A stretch of DNA of 64,000 nucleotides from Micavibrio_A sp040381535 (lineage in GTDB: Bacteria > Pseudomonadota > Alphaproteobacteria > Micavibrionales > Micavibrionaceae). The notes under the pieces were generated by a model that saw nothing but the letters and a program-made list of their open reading frames with translations, had not been told where the DNA came from and ran no database searches. The stretch spans positions 28,109-92,108 of the forward strand of contig JBEIHF010000005.1 of NCBI GenBank assembly GCA_040381535.1. The letters are read 5' to 3'. Made by a program: the position numbers and the translations under genes. Below, in pieces: positions 1 through 9,057 of the stretch (positions are counted from its first letter, which is position 1; the number at the start of each line of letters is the position of its first letter).

Positions 1-1793
1 GCGAACGCCATATTGGCCAATCCGCCAAACGTCAGGCCGTGACCAACCCCGAAAACACAATTTACGCGGTAAAGCGTTTGATCGGTCGTCGTTTCGAAGA
101 CGCCGAAGTGCAAAAGATGCTCAAAACTGCGCCGTTCAAAATTGTAAAATCAGATGGCGGGGACGCTTGGGTCGAAATCGACGGCGAGAAAAAATCGCCG
201 GCGCAAATTTCCGCAATGATTTTGCAAAAAATGAAAGAAACCGCCGAAAGCTTCCTCGGCGAAAAAGTAGATCAGGCGGTTATCACAGTCCCCGCTTACT
301 TCAACGATTCCCAACGCCAGGCAACGAAAGATGCCGGTAAAATCGCGGGCCTCGAAGTTTTGCGTATCATTAACGAACCAACGGCGGCCGCGCTTGCCTA
401 TGGTCTGGATAAAAAAGCCACGGGCACGATTGTCGTGTACGACCTTGGCGGCGGTACGTTTGACGTCTCCGTTCTCGAAATCGGCGACGGCGTGTTCGAA
501 GTAAAATCCACCAACGGCGATACATTCCTCGGCGGTGAAGATTTTGACGCACGCATTATTGACTTCTTGGCCGATGAATTCAAAAAAGAACAGGCGATCG
601 ATCTGCGTAGCGATAAGCTCGCCCTGCAACGTCTGAAAGAAGCTGCCGAGCGCGCGAAGATCGAACTCTCCTCCTCGCAATCGACCGACGTCAACCTGCC
701 CTTTATCACGGCGGATGCTTCGGGTCCAAAACACCTAAACATCAAACTGACGCGCGCCAAACTGGAATCCTTGGTTGATGACCTTATCAAAAAAACCACG
801 GGTCCACTAAAAGCCGCACTGAAAGATGCAGGCTTGAAACCGTCCGACATAGATGATGTCGTTATGGTCGGCGGTATGACCCGCATGCCCAAAATCGTCG
901 AAACTGTGAAGGAATTCTTTGGCAAGGAACCGCACAAAGGCGTAAACCCCGATGAAGTCGTTGCTGATGGCGCGGCAATTCAGGGCGGCGTTTTGCAAGG
1001 CGATGTCAAAGACGTTCTTTTGCTCGACGTTACGCCGCTTAGCTTGGGTATCGAAACGCTCGGCGGCGTGTTCACACGTTTGATCGACCGCAACACCACG
1101 ATCCCGACCAAAAAATCGCAGACCTTCTCCACGGCTGAAGACAATCAGTCGGCGGTGACGATCCGCGTGTTCCAAGGGGAGCGCGAAATGGCGGCGGACA
1201 ACAAACTGCTCGGCCAATTCGATCTCGTCGGCATTCCTTCCGCCCCGCGCGGCGTACCGCAAGTCGAAGTCACGTTTGACATCGATGCCAATGGTATCGT
1301 TCACGTGACGGCAAAAGACAAAGCGACCGGCAAGGAACAGCAAATTCGTATTCAGGCTTCGGGTGGTTTGTCCGATGCTGATATCGAAAAAATGGTCAAG
1401 GATGCCGAAGTGAACGCCGACACGGATAAGAAAAAACGTGAGATGATCGAGGCGAAAAACCAAGCGGAATCTACCATCCACCAAACGGAAAAATCGCTAA
1501 AGGACTTGGGCGACCAAGTGGCGTCCTCGGATCGCAAGGCCGCGGAAGATGCGATTGGCGAACTCCGTGCAGCGATGGATAAGGAAGACAAAGCCGCCAT
1601 TGAAGCCAAGACGACCGCACTCATGGAAGCCAGCATGAAGATCGGCGAACAGGCCTACCGCAAAGCGCAGGAAGATCAGGCGGGAACGCCCGACAATGCG
1701 CAAGCCTCGGAAGCTCCTGAAACAGGGGCCGCAAGCAACGATGACGTTATCGACGCGGACTTTACCGAAGTCGATGACAATAAAAAACAGTAA
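1..1793 (+). CDS. dnaK: Chaperone protein DnaK (Hsp70), 5' end outside window
   Basis: ATP-dependent Hsp70 chaperone that works with DnaJ and GrpE in cytosolic protein folding. The reading frame is already open at base 3 and reads through the typical segment GQSAKRQAVTNPENT, so about 50 N-terminal residues lie upstream of the window; the GTG at 39 is internal. Visible hallmarks are the ATPase phosphate loop VYDLGGGTFDVSVLE, the VMVGGMTRMPKI segment, the linker DVLLLDVTPLSLGIET, a substrate-binding domain with the conserved TAEDNQSAVTIRVFQGERE, and an acidic tail ending in DVIDADFTEVDDNKKQ, typical of bacterial DnaK. A terminator hairpin follows the stop. The identification is secure. Confidence 0.98.
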   Translation, partial: ERHIGQSAKRQAVTNPENTIYAVKRLIGRRFEDAEVQKMLKTAPFKIVKSDGGDAWVEIDGEKKSPAQISAMILQKMKETAESFLGEKVDQAVITVPAYFNDSQRQATKDAGKIAGLEVLRIINEPTAAALAYGLDKKATGTIVVYDLGGGTFDVSVLEIGDGVFEVKSTNGDTFLGGEDFDARIIDFLADEFKKEQAIDLRSDKLALQRLKEAAERAKIELSSSQSTDVNLPFITADASGPKHLNIKLTRAKLESLVDDLIKKTTGPLKAALKDAGLKPSDIDDVVMVGGMTRMPKIVETVKEFFGKEPHKGVNPDEVVADGAAIQGGVLQGDVKDVLLLDVTPLSLGIETLGGVFTRLIDRNTTIPTKKSQTFSTAEDNQSAVTIRVFQGEREMAADNKLLGQFDLVGIPSAPRGVPQVEVTFDIDANGIVHVTAKDKATGKEQQIRIQASGGLSDADIEKMVKDAEVNADTDKKKREMIEAKNQAESTIHQTEKSLKDLGDQVASSDRKAAEDAIGELRAAMDKEDKAAIEAKTTALMEASMKIGEQAYRKAQEDQAGTPDNAQASEAPETGAASNDDVIDADFTEVDDNKKQ

Positions 1794-1830
1794 TCCCGTG
1801 ATGATAACTATCGAGGGATAACTCTGTAGA

Positions 1831-1852
1831 CCCCCGCGAAAGCGGGGGTTTT
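1831..1852 (+). terminator. Rho-independent terminator after dnaK
   Basis: Perfect 7-bp stem CCCCCGC / GCGGGGG with a GAAA tetraloop, followed by TTTT. It lies 38 bases after the dnaK stop and 43 bases before dnaJ. Partial termination here would lower dnaJ expression relative to dnaK, a common arrangement; that effect is inferred. Confidence 0.85.
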
Positions 1853-1895
1853 CGGGTTGTACGGCAAGCAATCAGTACAGTAATATACGAAGGTC

Positions 1896-3053
1896 ATGGC
1901 ACAGGATTACTACGAAACATTGGGCATCGATAAAAAAGCCAACGCGGAGGACATCAAAAAGGCCTACCGCAAGCTCGCCATGAAATACCACCCAGACCAG
2001 AACAAAGACGACAAAGCTGCTGAAACCAAATTTAAGGAAATCAGCGAAGCGTACGATATTCTGAAAGACGAACAAAAACGCGCGGCCTATGACCGTTTCG
2101 GCAAAGGCGCGTTTGATGGCTCCATGGGCGGCGGCGGATTCAATACCGGCGGCATGGGGGCAGGGGCAGGATTTAGTGGCAACTTCTCCGATATTTTCGA
2201 AGACATGTTCGGCGATATCATGGGAGGTGCGCGCGGGCGGGGCGGTCAGGCCTCCATGCGCGGCTCGGACTTGCAATACACGATGGAAATCACGCTCGAA
2301 GAAGCGTTCAAAGGCAAAGAAGCCACCATCAAAATTCCTGTCAACGACACGTGCGATAAATGCGAGGGTTCTGGCGCAGAATCCGGCAAGGGCGCGGAAC
2401 AATGCCCCACCTGCTCCGGTTCGGGACGCATGCGCGCACAACAGGGCTTCTTCACAATCGAACGCAGCTGCTCCACCTGCAACGGCGCAGGCACTATTAT
2501 TAAAGACCCTTGCAAAAAATGTTCGGGAGCGGGCCGCATCAGAAAAGAAAAAATGCTCAAAGTTCAAATTCCGACGGGTATTGATAGCGGACGCCGCATA
2601 CGTTTGGCAGGCGAAGGCGAAGCCGGTATGCGCGGCGCCACGTCGGGTGATCTTTACGTCCTCGTTGCCATCAAACCACACAAATTCTTCCGCCGCGATG
2701 GCGCGAATTTATACTGCCGCGTGCCAATTCCTATGATGACGGCAACATTAGGCGGAGATTTACAAGTGCCGAGTATCGACGGATCGCGCAATTCCGTTAA
2801 GATTCCCGCAGGTACACAAACAGGCCAGCAATTCCGCCTAAAATCCAAAGGCATGAATGTCATGCGATCGGATGCCTTCGGCGATCTTTATATTGAAATC
2901 TTTGTCGAAACGCCTGTTAACTTGAACAGCAAACAAAAGGACCTGCTTAAGAAACTGGCGGATGATCTCGGCAGCGACAAAGGCGAACATTCGCCGGAAT
3001 CTTCCAGCTTCATGCAAAAGATGAAAGACATCTGGAGCGACCTGAAGAATTAA
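1896..3053 (+). CDS. dnaJ: Chaperone protein DnaJ (Hsp40, type I)
   Basis: Co-chaperone that stimulates DnaK ATP hydrolysis and delivers substrates. The 385-aa product has all type I parts in order: a J domain with the HPD tripeptide at residues 32-34, a glycine/phenylalanine-rich stretch (about 70-110), four zinc-finger repeats of CxxCxGxG type (starting CDKCEGSG, CPTCSGSG, CSTCNGAG, CKKCSGAG) and the C-terminal substrate-binding domain. Length matches the family. A purine stretch GAAGG lies just before the ATG. It follows dnaK on the same strand, the classical order. Confidence 0.98.
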   Translation: MAQDYYETLGIDKKANAEDIKKAYRKLAMKYHPDQNKDDKAAETKFKEISEAYDILKDEQKRAAYDRFGKGAFDGSMGGGGFNTGGMGAGAGFSGNFSDIFEDMFGDIMGGARGRGGQASMRGSDLQYTMEITLEEAFKGKEATIKIPVNDTCDKCEGSGAESGKGAEQCPTCSGSGRMRAQQGFFTIERSCSTCNGAGTIIKDPCKKCSGAGRIRKEKMLKVQIPTGIDSGRRIRLAGEGEAGMRGATSGDLYVLVAIKPHKFFRRDGANLYCRVPIPMMTATLGGDLQVPSIDGSRNSVKIPAGTQTGQQFRLKSKGMNVMRSDAFGDLYIEIFVETPVNLNSKQKDLLKKLADDLGSDKGEHSPESSSFMQKMKDIWSDLKN

Positions 3054-3082
3054 AATCTGAACTTTACAAAAGGAACCCGCCT

Positions 3083-3520
3083 ATGGCGATCTGGTCTAAA
3101 AACTATACATTGGAAGACCTGAACAATTTCCGCGGCCTCCACAAAAACAACGTGAACAAGGTTCTTGATATTGTATTTACCCACATCGGCGATGAAACCC
3201 TCACCGCTACCATGCCCGTCGACCATCGCACCATTCAACCTTTTGGCATTCTGCACGGCGGCGTCAGCTGTGTGCTCGGTGAAACGCTCGGCTCTGTAGC
3301 CGCATGGATGTGTGTCGATCCCGACAAACAAAAAGCCATTGGCATTGAAATTCATGCGCACCATCTGCGCCCTGTTTCAAAGGGTATGATCACAGGTATC
3401 TGCAAATCTCTACACCGTGGTCGCACCATGCATCTCTGGCAAATCGACACCTTCAACGATGAAAGCAAAATGAACTGCACCATGCGCATCTCCGTCGCAA
3501 TCAGGAGTATTCAAGAATGA
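3083..3520 (+). CDS. Hotdog-fold acyl-CoA thioesterase (PaaI/MenI/YdiI type)
   Basis: Predicted thioesterase that hydrolyses an acyl- or aryl-CoA. The 145-aa protein carries the hotdog signature PFGILHGGVSCVLGETLGS, in which HGG and the downstream catalytic glutamate are diagnostic of the PaaI/YdiI subgroup, and a central beta-strand segment AIGIEIHAHHLRPVSKG. A good ribosome binding site (AAAGGA) precedes the ATG by about 8 bases. Its stop overlaps the dapB start (ATGA), so translational coupling is likely. The exact substrate cannot be told from the sequence. Confidence 0.88.
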   Translation: MAIWSKNYTLEDLNNFRGLHKNNVNKVLDIVFTHIGDETLTATMPVDHRTIQPFGILHGGVSCVLGETLGSVAAWMCVDPDKQKAIGIEIHAHHLRPVSKGMITGICKSLHRGRTMHLWQIDTFNDESKMNCTMRISVAIRSIQE

Positions 3521-4260
3521 AGATAGGCGTTGCAGGATACACGGGCCGTTTGGGCCAATTGCTGATCGCGGAATTGCAAGCGGACAAACACCCGTCCATC
3601 GAATTCGTGGGCGGATCGTCGCGCATGGCACACAAAGAAAGCTTTAATGTTTATACAGCTTCCGAAGATTTGTTTCATGTGTCGGATTGCGTGATCGATT
3701 TCACCACGCCCGAGGCAACTCTACACCACATCCATACCGCTGCAAAAACCAAAAAGAAACTAATCGTCGGTACGACAGGTCTGGCCGAAGAACATTACAA
3801 AGCACTCGCCGAAGCCGCCAAAAAAACCGCAATCATTCAAGCCGCGAACACGAGCGTCGGTGTCAATTTACTACTGGCTTTGGTGGAAGAAGCCGCCAAG
3901 AAATTGGGTCGTGCGTGGGACATCGAAATTTTCGAATTGCACCATAAAAGCAAAGTGGACTCGCCCTCTGGCACGGCGCTGGCGCTCGCCAACGCCGCCA
4001 AGGAAGGCCGTGGCCATGGCAATTTTGCGAATTTCCGCACCGGCAAACGCGTGGATGGTGATATTGGTTTCGCCGTTTCGCGCGGCGGCGACGTGGTGGG
4101 AGAACATATGGTGACGTTCTTTGGCGCGGGCGAAAGACTGGAACTGGGCCACAAAGCCACAGACCGTGCCCTCTTTGCGCGCGGCGCGATTCAGGCGGCG
4201 CAATGGCTACACGGCCAGCCTCCCGGGCTCTACGCTATGCGAGACGTCTTGGGACTGTAG
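3517..4260 (+). CDS. dapB: 4-hydroxy-tetrahydrodipicolinate reductase
   Basis: Catalyses NAD(P)H-dependent reduction in the diaminopimelate/lysine pathway, feeding peptidoglycan and lysine synthesis. The 247-aa protein has the dinucleotide-binding start VAGYTGRLGQLL, the DFTTPEAT and GTTGL segments, the active-site region ELHHKSKVDSPSGTAL with paired His and catalytic Lys, and the C-terminal RGGDVVGEHMVTFFG stretch. It is slightly shorter than the E. coli enzyme. The start overlaps the upstream thioesterase gene by four bases; the last 54 bases overlap the end of the convergent ada-like gene. Confidence 0.96.
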   Translation: MKIGVAGYTGRLGQLLIAELQADKHPSIEFVGGSSRMAHKESFNVYTASEDLFHVSDCVIDFTTPEATLHHIHTAAKTKKKLIVGTTGLAEEHYKALAEAAKKTAIIQAANTSVGVNLLLALVEEAAKKLGRAWDIEIFELHHKSKVDSPSGTALALANAAKEGRGHGNFANFRTGKRVDGDIGFAVSRGGDVVGEHMVTFFGAGERLELGHKATDRALFARGAIQAAQWLHGQPPGLYAMRDVLGL

Positions 4261-5097
4261 AGTCTCGGACTCTAAACCGAGGATGATTTTCTTGCGCGCG
4301 GACCCCCACATATAATTTTCGACGATCCCGCTTTTTTGAATCACGCGGTGGCAAGGTATCAAAAGGGAGATGGGGTTATACCCCACTGCCGTTCCCACGG
4401 CACGGCTGGCAGTGGGTGCGCCCAGCGCATCGGCAACATCTTGATAACTTACTGTGGTGCCCGTCGGAATTTTGAGCAAAGCACGCCAAACCTGAATTTG
4501 AAAATTCGTACCGTGCAGATCGAGTTTTAATATGCGCGCTTGATCACCTTTGCCTTGCCAGATGCTCAGGATTTGATCGGCCGATCTTTGCGTGACGCTC
4601 CTATCTTCTACATATTGCGCCTTGGGCCAGTGCCGCTGCATTTCCTTTAAAGGAATAGAGCGATCTTCATCGACAACGAAACCCAACCAGCAAACGCCGA
4701 CATCGGTTTGTCCGATCAGAATATCGCCCAACGGTGATGAATGGTAGCCACAGGAAATTGTCATCCCCTCACCACGTTTCTGCACCATACCCGGTGTCGC
4801 GGATTCTATCGTCACGAACAAATCATGCAGACGCCCGCTACCAGACAATCCCGTTTGATACGCGGCTTCCAGTGTAGGATATCCTTCAAGTAAAAAATCC
4901 CGTGCGCATTTGTATTGGAGATATTGCACCATGCGTTTGGGGCTGATGCCCACACGCTCTTTAAACAGTTTTTGAAAATGCGTAGGCTCGTAACCGAAGC
5001 GTTCCGCCAGCGCATCGAGATCTGGCATTGCGCCCGAAGGCTGTGCCGCCAGATAATCGATGGCGCCGGCTATGATGTCGTACTGAAATTCGCCCAT
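4207..5097 (-). CDS. ada: AraC-type regulator fused to methylated-DNA-cysteine methyltransferase (Ada-like)
   Basis: Predicted to transfer alkyl groups from O6-alkylguanine to its own cysteine and to act as a transcription regulator of the alkylation response. The 296-aa protein has an N-terminal AraC-like helix-turn-helix region (about residues 5-100), then a ribonuclease-like subdomain, then the methyltransferase domain with the active-site PCHRV at 248-252 (acceptor Cys249), followed by the conserved WG..RK..LGLE tail. The N-terminal zinc/Cys phosphotriester-sensing domain of E. coli Ada is missing, so sensing must differ. The 3' end overlaps dapB tail-to-tail by 54 bases. Divergent from nth. 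Confidence 0.92.
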   Translation of the reverse strand: MGEFQYDIIAGAIDYLAAQPSGAMPDLDALAERFGYEPTHFQKLFKERVGISPKRMVQYLQYKCARDFLLEGYPTLEAAYQTGLSGSGRLHDLFVTIESATPGMVQKRGEGMTISCGYHSSPLGDILIGQTDVGVCWLGFVVDEDRSIPLKEMQRHWPKAQYVEDRSVTQRSADQILSIWQGKGDQARILKLDLHGTNFQIQVWRALLKIPTGTTVSYQDVADALGAPTASRAVGTAVGYNPISLLIPCHRVIQKSGIVENYMWGSARKKIILGLESETLQSQDVSHSVEPGRLAV

Positions 5098-5158
5098 GGG
5101 GATAACTTAGAACTTTATCCCCCTACCCGCCAACCCGTTTCTTGGGATATATAAAGAC

Positions 5159-5800
5159 ATGACCAAGGACAAAGTAGTTGAACTCTTTAAACGCCTGCAG
5201 GCTGTAAACCCCGAACCCAAGGGCGAACTGGAATGGACCAATCCGTTCACGCTGCTGGTGGCAGTGGCATTGTCAGCCCAAGCGACGGACAAATCCGTCA
5301 ACAAAGCAACACCCGCTTTATTCAAAGCCGCCGATACACCGAAAAAAATGGTAAAGCTCGGCGAAGATAAAATCCGTACCTACATCAAAACTATCGGACT
5401 TTTTAATTCCAAGGCCAAGAACGTCGCCGCGCTTTCGCAAATACTAATTGACAATTATGGCGGCGAAGTCCCTGCCGATAGAGACGAACTTGTAAAATTG
5501 CCGGGCGTCGGGCGCAAAACCGCGAACGTGGTTTTGAACATGGCGTTTGGGCAACCAACCATGGCGGTGGATACGCATATTTTTCGGGTATCTAACAGAA
5601 CAGGCCTCGCCCCCGCGCCGAATGTCGAAAAGGTCGAACAAAAACTGGAAAAAGTCATTCCTGATGAATTCAAAATGCACGCCCACCACTGGCTAATACT
5701 GCACGGACGCTATATCTGCATAGCCAGAAGGCCCAAATGCTATGAATGCCCCGTAGTAGATCTGTGCGCTTTCAAGGACAAGAATTTAATCCCGCCATAA
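5159..5800 (+). CDS. nth: Endonuclease III (DNA glycosylase/AP lyase)
   Basis: Base-excision repair enzyme that removes oxidised pyrimidines and cleaves the abasic strand. The 213-aa protein contains the helix-hairpin-helix LPGVGRKTANVVL with catalytic Lys120, the downstream Asp138 in AVDTHIFRV (same numbering as the E. coli enzyme), and a [4Fe-4S] cluster motif C-x6-C-x2-C-x5-C near the C-terminus (CIARRPKCYECPVVDLC). Length is normal. It is divergent from the ada-like gene across about 60 bases, placing two DNA repair genes back to back. Confidence 0.97.
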   Translation: MTKDKVVELFKRLQAVNPEPKGELEWTNPFTLLVAVALSAQATDKSVNKATPALFKAADTPKKMVKLGEDKIRTYIKTIGLFNSKAKNVAALSQILIDNYGGEVPADRDELVKLPGVGRKTANVVLNMAFGQPTMAVDTHIFRVSNRTGLAPAPNVEKVEQKLEKVIPDEFKMHAHHWLILHGRYICIARRPKCYECPVVDLCAFKDKNLIPP

Positions 5801-5806
5801 AAACAA

Positions 5807-5834
5807 AAAAACCGAACATCACTGTCCGGTTTTC
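5807..5834. terminator. Bidirectional terminator between nth and bactofilin gene
   Basis: A 10-bp stem AAACCGAACA / TGTCCGGTTT with one mismatch and a 4-base loop, flanked by an A-run on the left and T-rich sequence on the right. It can serve nth on the plus strand and the bactofilin gene on the minus strand. Confidence 0.75.
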
Positions 5835-5857
5835 TTTGGGAATATGACTTGTTCCGA

Positions 5858-6730
5858 TTACTCGGCAGCGACAGCCTTGCCTTCGAAAGGCAGTTCCGCG
5901 CCAAAGTCATTAGACTTTCCCTTAACTTTGTTGCTGCGTTGAACAGCACCTGCGCTCTTCGCATCCAAAGGAGAAATTTGTCCGTCAAGAAAAGCACCTG
6001 CTTCCATCGCCATTTCTTTGTAAGCGATCGAACCTTTGATCGAGCCAGTAGCTTTGATCGTCAGGCGGCCGCGTACCGTGAGGTCGCCTTCAAAGCGACC
6101 TGCGATCGTAGCTTCATCGATATCAACCGTGCCGAAATAAGCACCAGCTTCGGTGATTTCGAGAACGCTTGCACCTTTCAGTGCGGCTTCGACAGTTCCT
6201 TCTACGACCAGGTGATCGCAAGACTCTATTTCACCGGAGAGCGTGATACCCTGACCGATGTAAAGTTTGCGGCCGGATGCGGGATCGTTTGCCGTGGAAG
6301 GCGAAGAGCCGTATGCGGCTGCGCCGGGATAAGCGCCGGGGTATGCACCGGGAACGCGTCCTGCCATCGGGTTCTGGCCCGGACGAGAGAACACACCACC
6401 GGGGATATCGATGCGGGAAGGTGCGGAGTCTTTGGACTCGGTTTTGTTATCTTGGTCGGCCATTGTGGATGTGTCCTTTTCTTCTTGATATAGAGTAGAT
6501 TCATAAACATAAAACTGGTTTTCGGTCAATGGCTGGCTTTGGTTTGCAGGCGGAGCCTTCACGGCGGCCTGCACCGCTTCGTTCCGTGCATAACGCTCTA
6601 CGGCGGATGTCTCTATCACTTTGGTTTGATAGGGAAATGCGCCTTGTTCGGGCTCGGCCTGCGGTGCTTCTTTTTGCTCATCGCGCTGGTTCTTAGCTTG
6701 GTCAGACCCGTAGTTAGTTCTGTGAAACAT
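5858..6730 (-). CDS. Bactofilin family cytoskeletal protein with long N-terminal extension
   Basis: Bactofilins polymerise without nucleotide into filaments that organise cell-wall synthesis, stalks or chromosomes. The bactofilin core lies in the C-terminal half: GRKLYIGQGITLSGEI, CDHLVVEGTVEAALKG, TVDIDEATIAGRFEGDLTVRGRL, then GSIKGSIAYKEMAMEAGAFLDGQI, a repeating beta-helix pattern. With the ATG at 6730 (GGAGCGAGAGA upstream) the protein is 290 aa with a polar, low-complexity N-terminal extension rich in Gln, Glu and Asn. An alternative ATG at 6463 with AAGGAC upstream would give about 201 aa and is equally plausible; both may be used. The C-terminus ends in basic and Ala-rich sequence. Confidence 0.85.
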   Translation of the reverse strand: MFHRTNYGSDQAKNQRDEQKEAPQAEPEQGAFPYQTKVIETSAVERYARNEAVQAAVKAPPANQSQPLTENQFYVYESTLYQEEKDTSTMADQDNKTESKDSAPSRIDIPGGVFSRPGQNPMAGRVPGAYPGAYPGAAAYGSSPSTANDPASGRKLYIGQGITLSGEIESCDHLVVEGTVEAALKGASVLEITEAGAYFGTVDIDEATIAGRFEGDLTVRGRLTIKATGSIKGSIAYKEMAMEAGAFLDGQISPLDAKSAGAVQRSNKVKGKSNDFGAELPFEGKAVAAE

Positions 6731-6996
6731 GATTCTCTCGCTCCGTATTTTTAGACATCCCGAAAGACATAAAAACATGCCAGCCGACATGCCCTAACAC
6801 CTTGGTGATGATTGATAAATTCAAGCTAACATGGGGTATTCACTGCTTCAAGACGCTAAACGACTTATAAACAACTTATTCGGAACCAATTGATATAACT
6901 GTATAATTAGTATGTGTTATGGTGTGAATAAGTTGCGTGTGTATTGCAGCTATTGCATCGCATGAGCATCGCTATTTTAAGCCGTTGAAATCATTT

Positions 6997-8853
6997 TCAT
7001 TCGTTGAAGAATGAGAAGATTTTTTCCGCCTGCGCGCGTGAAATCCCCTCCACCTTCAACAAATCTTCGACGCCCGCCGATTTGATGGCTTTGGCCGATC
7101 CGAAATAATGGAGCAGTGCCTTTTTGCGGGCCGCGCCGATGCCGGCGATCTCATCCAGTGGGTTCTTGGTGATATCCATCGAACGGCGCGTCCGATGCGC
7201 CCCAATGGCAAAGCGGTGCGCTTCGTCGCGCAAGCGCTGTAGATAATGTAAAACGGGATCATTGAAGGGTAATTGGAACGGCGCGCGGCCTTCCACGAAA
7301 AACTGTTCGCGTCCTGCGTTGCGGTCAGGCCCTTTGGAGATAGAAACGACGGTGAGGTCTTCCCACACACCTATTTCCCTCAACACTTCACACACAGCGT
7401 TGAATTGGCCAAGACCGCCGTCGATGAGAAGCAAATCCGGCCAGTCTTCGGAATCTCGGCTGATCTCATCTTTGATGGCGCGGCCGAAACGACGGAGCAT
7501 GACCTCGCGCATCATCCCGTAATCATCGGCTTTGTCGGCTTCCTTAATGTTGAATTTACGGTACGCGCCCTTGCGGAAGCCTTCGAGGCCCGCCACAATC
7601 ATCCCGCCCACCATATTGGTTCCGGATATATGCGAGTTATCGTATACTTCGATGCGTTCAGGCATGACTTTCATGGTGAACAGTTTCGCGACAGCCTCAA
7701 GCAATTCGCTTTCTCCCTTACGTTCCAGCAAATGTCGCTCCAACGCATCTTTAGCGTTCTTAAGCACGAAATCCAAAAGGCGTTTACGTTGCCCCCGCTG
7801 TGGCAAGGCGATCGTTATCTTGCGCCCCGCTTTATCGCGCGCGGATAGGGCTTCCTCGATCAATGCGCGTTCGACAGGAAGAACATTCACCATGATTTCG
7901 GGCGGTATGGGTTTGCCTTCGTAAAACTGGGCCAGAAAATTCGCCATAATGGTCTGTTCGGTGACTTCGGAATCATGGCGTGGAAAATAAGCGCGGTTGC
8001 CGAAATTCTGCCCGCCACGGAAAAAGAACACCTGAATGCAGGTTTTGCCTTCACGTTGGTAGAACGCGATAACGTCGATGTCTTTTAGCCCCTCAATATT
8101 GATGTCCTGATGGACCTGCACGGATGAAAGCGAGGCAATCTTGTCGCGATATTCTGCGGCGCGCTCGTAATCCATCGCAACGCTCGCCTCTTCCATTTTG
8201 CTGCGGAAGGCATCTTGCAACGCGCGGCTTTTGCCTTCGAGAAAATCACGTGCCTGCCCGACATTCAGAGCATAATCCTCTTTGGAAATCTTGGCCACGC
8301 AAGGCGCGGTGCAACGTTTAATGTGATATTGCAGACAAGGACGCTTACGCGCCGAAAAATACGAATCCGAACAATTGCGCAATTTAAAAATACGCTGCAA
8401 CAAATCAATCGTGTGGTTTACCGCACTCGCATTGGCGAATGGTCCAAAATATTCTCCGCCCTCAACGCGCGCGCCGCGATGCTTTTGCACCTGTGGAAAG
8501 TCATGGTCACCCGTAATCATGATGTACGGGAATGATTTGTCGTCACGGAGCAGAATGTTAAAACGCGGCTTTAGTTTTTTGATTAGATTGGATTCAAGCA
8601 GCAACGCCTCGACTTCGGAATTCGTGACGATGAATTCCATACTCGTCGTTTCCGCCACCATTCTCTTCAAACGGTTGGGCAACTTCATGACGTGGGAATA
8701 TGTGACCACACGTTTCTTGAGAGCACGCGCCTTCCCCACATAAAGGACATCACCCTTTTCGTTAATCATGCGATAGACCCCCGGCTTTTCAGGCAGGGTT
8801 TTGACGTAGCCGCGAATAAGCTCCGCGCCTCTATCGAGGGAATTTACACTCAT
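6997..8853 (-). CDS. uvrC: UvrABC system protein C (excinuclease subunit C)
   Basis: Makes the dual incisions in nucleotide excision repair. Starting at the ATG at 8853 (MSVNSLDRGAEL) the protein is 618 aa. Domains in order: GIY-YIG nuclease (PGVYRMINEKGDVLYVGKA), a cysteine cluster (RPCLQYHIKRCTAPCV), the UVR/UvrB-binding motif (about 210-235), an RNase H-like C-terminal nuclease (EVYDNSHISGTNMVGGMIV, LLIDGGLGQ) and tandem helix-hairpin-helix at the C-terminus. The frame is open further upstream to 8889, but the family start favours 8853. uvrB lies 20 kb away in this window. Confidence 0.97.
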   Translation of the reverse strand: MSVNSLDRGAELIRGYVKTLPEKPGVYRMINEKGDVLYVGKARALKKRVVTYSHVMKLPNRLKRMVAETTSMEFIVTNSEVEALLLESNLIKKLKPRFNILLRDDKSFPYIMITGDHDFPQVQKHRGARVEGGEYFGPFANASAVNHTIDLLQRIFKLRNCSDSYFSARKRPCLQYHIKRCTAPCVAKISKEDYALNVGQARDFLEGKSRALQDAFRSKMEEASVAMDYERAAEYRDKIASLSSVQVHQDINIEGLKDIDVIAFYQREGKTCIQVFFFRGGQNFGNRAYFPRHDSEVTEQTIMANFLAQFYEGKPIPPEIMVNVLPVERALIEEALSARDKAGRKITIALPQRGQRKRLLDFVLKNAKDALERHLLERKGESELLEAVAKLFTMKVMPERIEVYDNSHISGTNMVGGMIVAGLEGFRKGAYRKFNIKEADKADDYGMMREVMLRRFGRAIKDEISRDSEDWPDLLLIDGGLGQFNAVCEVLREIGVWEDLTVVSISKGPDRNAGREQFFVEGRAPFQLPFNDPVLHYLQRLRDEAHRFAIGAHRTRRSMDITKNPLDEIAGIGAARKKALLHYFGSAKAIKSAGVEDLLKVEGISRAQAEKIFSFFNE

Positions 8854-8934
8854 ATATAGATATTTAGGGCAGTAAGGCCGCTGGAGCAACTTGTCTTGAG
8901 CGTTTTGATATGCTTATCTTTCGCGTGCTGTTTG

Positions 8935-9021
8935 GCGGGTATGGCGGAACAGGTAGACGCACAGGACTTAAAATCCTGAGGGAGCAATCCCGTGCCGGTT
9001 CGATTCCGGCTACCCGCACCA
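8935..9021 (+). tRNA. tRNA-Leu (anticodon UAA)
   Basis: Class II tRNA. Acceptor strand GCGGGTA pairs perfectly with TACCCGC, followed by discriminator A and encoded CCA (9019-9021). The anticodon arm is CAGGA-CTTAAAA-TCCTG, giving anticodon TAA. A long variable arm (GAGGGAGCAATCCCGTG) and a T-arm GCCGGTTCGATTCCGGC are present. It lies divergently next to uvrC. Confidence 0.97.
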
Positions 9022-9057
9022 TTTTTCCCCGTGGTAATGTTCTGACAGGGATAATGC

